From: a bacterium
GTDB taxonomy: Bacteria > Eremiobacterota > Eremiobacteria > Baltobacterales > Baltobacteraceae
NCBI GenBank assembly: GCA_021784715.1
Contig: JAJYHP010000099.1
Span: 1-8,774 of the forward strand
DNA: 8,774 nucleotides
Direction of reading: 5' to 3'
In this document: positions 1 through 4,875 of the stretch, piece after piece
Layout: each line of letters starts with the position of its first letter
How positions within the stretch are numbered: the first letter of the stretch is position 1
Notes under the pieces: generated by a model
Databases searched by the model: none
What the model was told of the DNA's origin: nothing
Seen by the model: only the letters and a program-made list of their open reading frames with translations
Made by a program: the position numbers and the translations under genes

Positions 1-131
1 TCAGGGCTCGCCGAGAGCGCCTCGATCTCCACCTTCGGCATACGCGAACGAATCCGTTGCACGATAATTCGCAACAGCGCCTCATCCCCGACGTTGCCGA
101 AACCGTAATATCCGCTCAGCAACACGCGCAC
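1..131 (-). CDS. csaB: Polysaccharide pyruvyl transferase CsaB, N-terminal fragment (runs off left edge)
   Basis: Only the first 43 codons are in the window. The GTG start at 131-129 gives a protein beginning M-R-V-L-L-S-G-Y-Y-G-F-G-N-V-G-D-E-A-L-L, the characteristic CsaB N-terminus (GYYGFxNxGDEAIL), in which the first beta strand and the Gly-rich loop open the GT-B-like fold. Members of this family transfer pyruvate ketals to secondary cell-wall polysaccharide, which anchors SLH-domain S-layer proteins. The start lies one base after the DUF5693 stop, with no clear Shine-Dalgarno in front, so translation probably depends on the upstream gene. A GTG two codons further in would also be possible, but it would cut off the conserved Arg-Val lead-in. 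The family call is firm despite the short visible part; the exact polymer substrate cannot be inferred. Confidence 0.85.
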   Translation of the reverse strand, partial: MRVLLSGYYGFGNVGDEALLRIIVQRIRSRMPKVEIEALSASP

Positions 132-132
132 G

Positions 133-2133
133 CTATGCGGGGAGCCGACGAGCGACCAGACGGTAGAGCGCGATACCGATCGCCCCGACGATCGCGCCGA
201 CGAGAAAATCGTTGCCGATGCGGAAGATCGCGATCAGCAACGGCGTGTGCAGATGCGAGAAGGTATCGACGGCATCGCCGAGACCGACGCCGACCCCCAA
301 CGCACAGAGCCAGCCGATCGCGCGCCGATGCGAGAACGAGAGCGCGGGCAACAGCATCGCCGCCGGAATGCCGATGAGGAACTGTTTGAAGCGCGGGCGC
401 ACGGAGAGCCAGGTACTGAGATCCTGACGAACGACGAGCTCGAAGTGCGAAGCGCCGATATCGCTGGTGTTGCCGCTGCGCAGCAAGAGCACCGCGCCCG
501 CACCGACGAGCGCGGCGATCACGATGAGGTGGTAGGCGCGCACCGGCGCGAGCAGCACGTCGACCGCGCGCCCGACCTTGGCTTTGAAGCGCGCGTCGAA
601 AACGTAGAGCACGAGTGCGATCAACGGCGGCAACGCGAGCATGAGCTTGACGCCGCGGAACGGCTCGATCTCTTCCATCGCAAGAGGCGTGCTTAATAGC
701 CCCACGACCACCAACGCACCGAGCAGCACCGTACCGATGACGACGAAAGACCACCGCAACGAGCGCCACCACTGCGCGAAGAAATTCGCGCGCGGTTCGT
801 CGGCACAGGCCGGAGCGTAGAGCAGCATCGCGGCGACGACGAAGAGCAGGCCGCCGCCGAGCGCGAGCAGCGAACGCACGAGATCGGCCCGATGGGTCGC
901 GATGCCGGCGACGTAGAGCAGGATCGTCGCGAGGTACGCCACGGCGGCGTAACTCGGCCGATAGATGCCGAACGCACCGAGCAGCAGGACGAGGATCGAG
1001 GGAACCGCGAGCGCCGCGATACCGACGAGTAAGCGATTCGTCCCGGGATAGAGCGGAATCGGGGTCGCGGTTCCCAAGCGCATGCCATCGGCGGCGATCG
1101 CTTTCGCCAAGCGATGCACGATCTCGACGTTGGTCGCTTCGATGCTGCGCTGCTTATCGCGGTGGGGGTACGGGTGCAGGTAGATCACGCGAATATTTCG
1201 TTCGCGTACCCCGAGCATAAAACGATCGACCAACGCCGAAACGCTCAGGCGGTCGAGCTCGGTCTTCTGCACCGTTTGCACCCGCACCGTGCGGCCGGGA
1301 ATCAATTCGGCGAGTGCGTTGTTGCCTTTTTGCAGTTGGCTGGGATCGTATACTTCGATCGTGCCGAAATTAAAATCGTGCGAGCGGAAGAGTTCGGCGG
1401 CATCCTTCTCGTGATCGGGATATCCGAAGACTTGATTCTTCAGCCCAAAGAAAATGACGGTCGATACCTTCGGATCGAGCGCTAAGATGCCGTTCAGCTC
1501 GGCGTTCATCTGCGGGGCTTTGAAACGCTCGTCGTTCTGCAAGCGCGGAATCAGCAGCAGGCCCAGACGTTTGGCGAGCAAGATCTCCGAGGTGGGAATA
1601 CCCAGCCCGATGCCGTTGAAGTAATCGATCTGGGTGTGCACTTCGATCAGCCAGGGCCGCTGCGCGCGCAAAATACGAATCGATTTCGGCATGAAATGCA
1701 GCGGTAGTTGAACGCGCAGGCGATCGTAGGTGCTCTTCCGCCCGATCGCGAGGTAGACGGCGCGACTCGCGATCTTTCCTTCGCGCGCGAGGCGGGCGAG
1801 CAGCGGGTCGGCGATCGGCGCAAGCCGCGCGCCGTTAAGGATCTGCGCGCCGGTCATCACCGTCGTCGAGCCGTCGTTGCCGAGATTGGAACCGAGTTGC
1901 TCGCTCACCGCAAGCGAGGTAAGCCCCGCCCGGCGCAGCGCGATTAAAAAGGCGTCGGCTCGATAATCGAAGGAGCGGGCGAGTTGCGCGAAGTCGCTGT
2001 AATCCATCGCGATCTCGACCCGTCGCGCATGGATCTCGGTCCGGACGCGAAGTACGGCGACGACGCAGCAAGCGAGGAGGGCGACGAGCAGGATGCCCGC
2101 GGCAAAGCGCGTGTTTTTCTGAAGAAGTTGCAC
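133..2133 (-). CDS. DUF5693 family multi-pass membrane protein
   Basis: This 666-residue protein has one membrane segment near residues 11-29, a large probably extracytoplasmic domain (about 32-360), and then about nine or ten hydrophobic segments from residue 366 to the end. The soluble part carries family hallmarks: VEIAMDYSDF near 39, a 'GLTSLAVSEQ' segment near 70, and RVIYLHPYP near 315. The membrane part carries RPRFKQFLIG near 579 and GDAVDTFSHLHTP near 619. DUF5693 proteins occur beside csaB in several phyla, and the gene here stops one base before csaB, so a role in making or exporting a pyruvylated wall polymer is a reasonable inference; no biochemical activity is established. The GTG start has an AAGG motif 8 bases upstream (2145-2142). 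The crotonase-like gene ends 36 bases upstream on the same strand. Confidence 0.88.
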   Translation of the reverse strand: MQLLQKNTRFAAGILLVALLACCVVAVLRVRTEIHARRVEIAMDYSDFAQLARSFDYRADAFLIALRRAGLTSLAVSEQLGSNLGNDGSTTVMTGAQILNGARLAPIADPLLARLAREGKIASRAVYLAIGRKSTYDRLRVQLPLHFMPKSIRILRAQRPWLIEVHTQIDYFNGIGLGIPTSEILLAKRLGLLLIPRLQNDERFKAPQMNAELNGILALDPKVSTVIFFGLKNQVFGYPDHEKDAAELFRSHDFNFGTIEVYDPSQLQKGNNALAELIPGRTVRVQTVQKTELDRLSVSALVDRFMLGVRERNIRVIYLHPYPHRDKQRSIEATNVEIVHRLAKAIAADGMRLGTATPIPLYPGTNRLLVGIAALAVPSILVLLLGAFGIYRPSYAAVAYLATILLYVAGIATHRADLVRSLLALGGGLLFVVAAMLLYAPACADEPRANFFAQWWRSLRWSFVVIGTVLLGALVVVGLLSTPLAMEEIEPFRGVKLMLALPPLIALVLYVFDARFKAKVGRAVDVLLAPVRAYHLIVIAALVGAGAVLLLRSGNTSDIGASHFELVVRQDLSTWLSVRPRFKQFLIGIPAAMLLPALSFSHRRAIGWLCALGVGVGLGDAVDTFSHLHTPLLIAIFRIGNDFLVGAIVGAIGIALYRLVARRLPA

Positions 2134-2169
2134 GGCCGCTGCCTTCGTCCGCGCCGCCCGGAATGCCCG

Positions 2170-2946
2170 CTACGCCTGCCAGTGCGGCGCGCGTTTTTCG
2201 AGGAACGCGCCGATGCCTTCGACGGCGTCGGCGGCGCGCGCGTTGCGTACCATCACCTGCTTCGTATAGGCGTAGGCCTCGTGCTGCGGCAGGTCGATCT
2301 GCTCGTAGAAGGCGGATTTCCCGGTCGCGACCGTCCTACGCGCGGAGCGAGCGATCCGTTCGGCGAGCGCGAGCGCCTCGCCATGGACGTTCTCGGCGGC
2401 GACGACGCGATTGACCAGCCCCCATTCCAGCGCGCGCGCGGCGTCGATCGGCTCGCCGAGCAGCAACATCTCCATCGCCGCCTTGCGCCCGATCGCGCGT
2501 GTCAACGCGACCATCGGCGTGCTGCAGAAGAGCCCGATCTTGACGCCCGGCGTCGCGAAGACCGAGCGCTCGGATGCGACCGCCAAATCGCAACTTGCAA
2601 CGAGCTGGCAACCCGCCGCAGTCGCGATGCCGTCGACCTCGGCGATCGTCGGCGCTTCGATGCGCTGCAACGTCTCCATCAACTCGACGCAGACATCGAA
2701 GATCTCATCCATCTCGGCGTCGCCCGCATCGGCGATCTCGCGCAGATCGTGTCCGGCGCTAAACGCCGGCCCCTCGCCGCGCACGATCACGGCGCGGGCG
2801 TGTGGATCGGCGGCGGCTTCGTCGAGCGCGGCGATCAGCGCGCGCATCATCGCCCGCGAGAGCGCATTGCGTTTGCCGGCGTTCGCCATCGTTATGACTG
2901 CGGCGCTACCTTCGCGCTCGCTCCGCACCAGGGCCGAATCCGTCAT
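2170..2946 (-). CDS. Enoyl-CoA hydratase/isomerase family protein, ECHDC3-like, lacking both catalytic glutamates
   Basis: The protein has 258 residues, the usual length of a crotonase-fold subunit. Visible motifs are PAFSAGHDL near 60-68 (CoA and oxyanion-hole loop), VDGIATAAGCQLVASCDLA at 104-122, ATPGVKIGLFCSTP at 131-144, and the GEPIDAxxALEWGLVN segment near 164-179. In rat mitochondrial enoyl-CoA hydratase the two acid/base residues are Glu144 (in GGGCEL) and Glu164 (in QPEI). Here the matching positions are Gln114 (AAGCQL) and Gly134 (TPGVK), so classical hydration by the two-glutamate mechanism is unlikely. The 'GVKIGLFCSTPMVAL' wording is typical of ECHDC3-type proteins, whose reaction is not settled. 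The ATG start has GAGGA 4 bases upstream, which is close but usable. It is the first gene of the minus-strand run leading to DUF5693 and csaB. Confidence 0.88.
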   Translation of the reverse strand: MTDSALVRSEREGSAAVITMANAGKRNALSRAMMRALIAALDEAAADPHARAVIVRGEGPAFSAGHDLREIADAGDAEMDEIFDVCVELMETLQRIEAPTIAEVDGIATAAGCQLVASCDLAVASERSVFATPGVKIGLFCSTPMVALTRAIGRKAAMEMLLLGEPIDAARALEWGLVNRVVAAENVHGEALALAERIARSARRTVATGKSAFYEQIDLPQHEAYAYTKQVMVRNARAADAVEGIGAFLEKRAPHWQA

Positions 2947-3025
2947 TTCATCCTCACTTCTTCCAGAGCCGTCGTGGGAGCGCTTCGGCGCAGGAATGCC
3001 GCCGCCCCCGTCGCACGTCCGCCCC

Positions 3026-3031
3026 TATAAC
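3026..3031 (+). promoter_or_regulatory. Possible -10 element (TATAAC) for the DUF4870 gene
   Basis: TATAAC lies 28 bases before the ATG at 3059, inside the 112-base gap between the divergent ECHDC3-like and DUF4870 genes. It is the only A/T-rich hexamer of this kind there. No convincing -35 sits 16-18 bases upstream, so this is a weak call. The rest of the gap is GC-rich, and I see nothing else in it apart from the two ribosome binding sites. Confidence 0.25.
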
Positions 3032-3044
3032 CAAGGGCTTGTTT

Positions 3045-3050
3045 GGGAGA
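3045..3050 (+). promoter_or_regulatory. Ribosome binding site that fixes the DUF4870 start
   Basis: GGGAGA lies 8 bases before the ATG at 3059. The reading frame stays open far upstream, antisense to the crotonase gene. This site, together with the zinc-ribbon cysteines starting at residue 3, places the real start at 3059. Confidence 0.7.
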
Positions 3051-3058
3051 GTGCAACG

Positions 3059-3499
3059 ATGACGTGTACCAACTGCGGAAGCGCATACGGCCCGGAAAGC
3101 AGCTTTTGCCCCTCGTGCGGGGCGGCGCTCGCCGCCGGCGCGAGGCCGGTTCTCGCCGCAAACGCGCAGAGCGAAAGGACGGCCGCGATGCTCTGCCACC
3201 TCACCGCGCTCGCCGGTGTCATTATTCCGTTCGGCAACCTGCTCGGGCCGCTCATCGTGTGGCTGGTCAAGCGCGACGAATCGCCGCTGGTCGATCGCGA
3301 GGGGAAAGAGTCGCTGAACTTTCAGATATCGATGTCGATCTACGCGATCGTCTCATTTCTCTTCATTGTGCTCTTCATCGGCATCCCGATGCTCGTTATC
3401 GTCGGGCTGGTCGATCTCATTCTTACGATCGTGGCAACGGTGAAAACCGCGAACGGCGAGAGCTACGTCTATCCGCTCACGATTCGTTTTCTGCGGTAG
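3059..3499 (+). CDS. Zinc-ribbon DUF4870 (Tic20-like) small membrane protein
   Basis: This 146-residue protein opens with a four-cysteine zinc ribbon, C3-x2-C6 and C17-x2-C20. A short Ala/Gly-rich linker follows, and then a DUF4870 domain at about 38-146. Family motifs are plain: HLTALAGVIIPFGNLLGPL near 47, the KRDESPLVDREGKESLNFQ loop near 71, YAIVSF near 95, and the C-terminal YPLTIRFLR. Three hydrophobic segments lie at about 45-70, 90-106 and 108-128. DUF4870 proteins resemble the Tic20 fold and sit in the cytoplasmic membrane; their function is unknown, and the ribbon may help oligomerise or hold a partner. The open frame extends 216 codons upstream antisense to the crotonase gene, but the ribosome binding site and the cysteine cluster fix the start at 3059. 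No clear terminator follows, so read-through into the histidine-rich gene is possible. Confidence 0.9.
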   Translation: MTCTNCGSAYGPESSFCPSCGAALAAGARPVLAANAQSERTAAMLCHLTALAGVIIPFGNLLGPLIVWLVKRDESPLVDREGKESLNFQISMSIYAIVSFLFIVLFIGIPMLVIVGLVDLILTIVATVKTANGESYVYPLTIRFLR

Positions 3500-3530
3500 A
3501 TTGCACGCAAGCAACCAGTCGCACCCAGAT

Positions 3531-3556
3531 GTTTCAACCGGATCGTTAACGGGCAT
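3531..3556 (+). promoter_or_regulatory. Predicted SigB-type (general stress) promoter for the histidine-rich protein gene
   Basis: GTTTCA at 3531-3536 and GGGCAT at 3551-3556 are separated by 14 bases. Each hexamer matches the Bacillus SigB consensus (GTTTAA, 12-14 bases, GGGTAT) at five of six positions. Transcription would begin near 3563, leaving a leader of about 35 bases with the ribosome binding site at 3584-3588. Support comes from a near-identical element in front of the small membrane gene on the other strand. No sigma factor gene is in the window, so the link to a SigB/SigF-like factor is inference. Confidence 0.45.
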
Positions 3557-3600
3557 GTTCTATTTGGTCGCATGCGACCGGATAAGGAAAATAGAACATG
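3554..3600 (+). repeat. Nested perfect inverted repeat spanning promoter, leader and start codon
   Basis: The outer arms CATGTTCTATTT (3554-3565) and AAATAGAACATG (3589-3600) are exact reverse complements over 12 bases. Between them is a second, perfect 14-base palindrome, GGTCGCATGCGACC (3566-3579), directly abutting the left arm. The 9 bases between this palindrome and the right arm contain the ribosome binding site AAGGA (3584-3588). The right arm ends with the ATG of the histidine-rich protein gene. It could act as a DNA operator, or as an RNA hairpin that hides the start codon in transcripts reading through from upstream. The symmetry is seen directly; the role is inferred. Confidence 0.85.
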
Positions 3601-3942
3601 TCAAATCAAGCAACGATCTTAAAACCGACGCCGAAAGGAAACGGTAGCTCCGGCGATTCCGCCGCCGCGAAGAACGGGCACAAGTTCTACGAAGAGTTAG
3701 AACCGAGCGAGGGCAAGTCGCAACCGGGAAATCCACGCGCGAGCGCGGCACACCATGAGGCTGCGGGGCATCACGAGGCTGCCGCCCATCACCATCGCCA
3801 GGCCGCGTTCGAGCAATCTCGCGGCGAGCACGAAGTCGCCGAAGAGCACGCCGCACGCGCGCACGCACACGGCGAACAGGCGCAAATGCATTCCGCAAAC
3901 GCTCTCGCGCACGTTCGCGGCGAGAGCCGGCGAACGTCATAG
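3598..3942 (+). CDS. Histidine/alanine-rich small hydrophilic protein, putative stress-related metal binder
   Basis: The protein has 114 residues and no signal peptide or membrane segment. Residues 1-47 are polar and probably disordered. Residues 48-105 are a degenerate repeat built on A-A-x-H-H-E-A-A spacing (AAHHEAAGHHEAAAHHH near 50-66, then HEVAEEHAARAHAHGEQ). There are 14 histidines in all, 13 of them between 52 and 105. A periodicity of about seven residues with Glu/His/Ala suggests an amphipathic helix or helical hairpin. Small HHxxAAxHH proteins are widespread in bacteria and uncharacterised; metal binding (Cu, Ni, Zn) or pH buffering is a guess from composition. The ATG has AAGGA 9 bases upstream and lies inside the right arm of a long inverted repeat. 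A predicted SigB-type promoter precedes it and a strong hairpin follows. The start of the gene is less GC-rich than its neighbours. Confidence 0.82.
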   Translation: MSNQATILKPTPKGNGSSGDSAAAKNGHKFYEELEPSEGKSQPGNPRASAAHHEAAGHHEAAAHHHRQAAFEQSRGEHEVAEEHAARAHAHGEQAQMHSANALAHVRGESRRTS

Positions 3943-3948
3943 AAATAG

Positions 3949-3977
3949 CGTGCCTCATGCCCGCGGCATGAGGCACG
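3949..3977. terminator. Strong hairpin terminator shared by two convergent genes
   Basis: A perfect 13-base-pair stem, CGTGCCTCATGCC (3949-3961) with GGCATGAGGCACG (3965-3977), closes on a 3-base loop. It lies 6 bases after the histidine-rich gene's stop and 16 bases after the stop of the facing small membrane gene. On the minus strand the stem is followed by the U-rich stretch CTATTTC. On the plus strand only a short TT follows, so termination is probably better for the minus-strand transcript. It is likely bidirectional. Confidence 0.8.
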
Positions 3978-3993
3978 TTCGTGGCTCGGGATA

Positions 3994-4152
3994 CTAGATG
4001 CGCGCGCCGCGCCCGGTCAGGAAATTGACGACGATCAAGATGACGATAACGACGAGCACCAGATGAATGAGCGCTCCTCCGATGTGGAAGAGCAGGCCGA
4101 TAAGCCAGAATACGAAGAGCACCACGATGATGCTCCATAAGAGATTTCCCAC
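3994..4152 (-). CDS. lmo0937-family small membrane protein (52 residues)
   Basis: The protein begins M-G-N-L-L-W-S-I-I-V-V and ends in L-T-G-R-G-A-R-I. Two hydrophobic stretches (about 4-22 and 25-45) are joined at a His-Ile-Gly-Gly turn. The pattern LLWSII..LFVFWLIGLL..HIGGALIHLVLVV..ILIVV is the signature of the lmo0937 family of roughly 50-residue membrane proteins found across many phyla; function is unknown. Start choice: the GTG at 4152-4150 has AGAGGG (4167-4162) 9 bases upstream, and an in-frame TAG lies just before it, so no longer version exists. The gene sits 84 bases downstream of the tRNA on the same strand and has its own predicted SigB-type promoter. From memory, lmo0937 of Listeria is itself listed among SigB-dependent genes, which would fit. 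Confidence 0.85.
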   Translation of the reverse strand: MGNLLWSIIVVLFVFWLIGLLFHIGGALIHLVLVVIVILIVVNFLTGRGARI

Positions 4153-4179
4153 GATATGCTACCCTCTTTCGCTCGAAAG

Positions 4180-4205
4180 ATACCCCCTATCGGGCGAGGG
4201 TAAAC
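4180..4205 (-). promoter_or_regulatory. Predicted SigB-type (general stress) promoter for the lmo0937-family gene
   Basis: Read on the minus strand, GTTTAC (4205-4200) and GGGTAT (4185-4180) are separated by exactly 14 bases. The first hexamer matches SigB GTTTAA at five of six positions and the second matches GGGTAT fully. Transcription would begin near 4173, giving a leader of about 20 bases with the ribosome binding site AGAGGG correctly placed. The rest of the 84-base gap up to the tRNA has no other clear signal except a T5 run just after the tRNA CCA. Confidence 0.5.
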
Positions 4206-4236
4206 CACCGGCGTTTCGGAGCTTCACGGGGAAAAA

Positions 4237-4312
4237 TGGTGGGCGATGACGGGCTCGAACCGCCGACATCCTCCGTGTAAAGGAGGCGCTCTCCCAGCTG
4301 AGCTAATCGCCC
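4237..4312 (-). tRNA. tRNA-Val, anticodon UAC, with encoded CCA
   Basis: The 76-base gene folds as a full cloverleaf. The acceptor stem is GGGCGAT with ATCGCCC, the D-arm GCTC-AGCTGGGA-GAGC, the anticodon stem CCTCC with GGAGG around loop TTTACAC (anticodon TAC), and the T-arm GGCGG-TTCGAGC-CCGTC, an imperfect 5-base stem at its first pair that closes as GCGG/CCGT-type pairing. The discriminator is A, followed by a genomic CCA (4239-4237) and then TTTTT. It closely resembles E. coli tRNA-Val(UAC), which reads GUA and other GUN codons. Its 5' end (10 bases) lies inside the end of the DUF4126 reading frame on the same strand. No clear promoter of its own is visible, so it may be cut from the longer S41-DUF4126 transcript. 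Confidence 0.95.
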
Positions 4313-4875
4313 ACGTTCGCGCGTGCCTTCGCGAAGAGCATTGCCCGCACCCCTACCAGCACGCGGATCGCAATCACGCCGACGAGGACGGCAAGCACGA
4401 CGCCGAGCCACGGCGCGAGAAAAGCCGTTACCGAGAGACCGAGCGCGCCGATATCCTCCAGCAGCGAGACGATCGGGTTCCCGAATCCGCCGGTAAAGCT
4501 CGTCGATACGCCGCGTCCGCTCGCGGCGGCGGCGTGAATACCCAGCGCGTTGAGCGCGCCGAGAACGACGAGCGAGGCGAGCGCAGGGCCCGGCAGCCCG
4601 TGCAGCGAGCCCGCAACGAGTATCGCCGCCACCGCCGGTTTGAGCACGCTCTGCGCAACGTGGAGGGTGTGATCGAGCAGCGGCACTTTATCGGCGAGCA
4701 ATTCAACGGCGGCAAGCACGAGTAACGTCACCGTCACCGGCCACGAATCGAGCCACGCAAGATCGGCGGGCGGGTGGAACCAGCCCGCATGCACGGCAAG
4801 CGACGCAACGGCGAGTGCGAAGAGTGCCCGCAGCCCCGCCGCACTGCTGAGCGCGTAAGCAACGGCGTACTGCAT
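4303..4875 (-). CDS. DUF4126 family membrane protein, overlapping tRNA-Val at its 3' end
   Basis: This 190-residue, strongly hydrophobic protein has family landmarks. These are SAAGLRA at 11-17, ELLADKVPLLDH at 58-69, the small-residue stretch GALNALGIHAAAASGRG near 106-122, and GNPIVSLLED at 132-141. There are about four or five membrane segments, at roughly 5-30, 47-62, 81-115, 143-160 and 158-177. DUF4126 proteins have no established function. The ATG overlaps the stop of the S41 gene by one base (TAATG), so the two are probably translationally coupled. The TAG stop (4305-4303) is the eighth to tenth base of the tRNA-Val gene, so RNase P cutting at the tRNA 5' end would remove this mRNA's stop codon. 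A shorter protein cannot be made to avoid this, as no earlier stop exists. Confidence 0.87.
   Translation of the reverse strand: MQYAVAYALSSAAGLRALFALAVASLAVHAGWFHPPADLAWLDSWPVTVTLLVLAAVELLADKVPLLDHTLHVAQSVLKPAVAAILVAGSLHGLPGPALASLVVLGALNALGIHAAAASGRGVSTSFTGGFGNPIVSLLEDIGALGLSVTAFLAPWLGVVLAVLVGVIAIRVLVGVRAMLFAKARANVGD

Noticed and set aside
133..772. Overlapping frames within the DUF5693 gene on both strands
   Set aside because: Arg-rich, motif-free shadows of the real gene in a GC-rich sequence.
1984..3030. Long plus-strand reading frame (348 codons) antisense to the crotonase gene
   Set aside because: It is Arg/Asp-rich, has no recognisable motif, and lies opposite a gene with clear family motifs. 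It is explained by GC-rich codon bias.
2411..3058. 216-codon upstream extension of the zinc-ribbon DUF4870 protein
   Set aside because: It is antisense to the crotonase gene. The ribosome binding site at 3045-3050 and the cysteine ribbon at residue 3 support the start at 3059.
3560..4138. Minus-strand frame of 192 codons across the histidine-rich gene and the small membrane gene
   Set aside because: Arg-rich with no motif. It crosses a hairpin terminator and overlaps two better-supported genes in other frames.
4166..4202. Small inverted repeats (CTTTCG/CGAAAG and TACCC/GGGTA) as a terminator after the tRNA
   Set aside because: Arms are short and no T-run follows. The same bases are better explained as the promoter and ribosome binding site of the small membrane gene.
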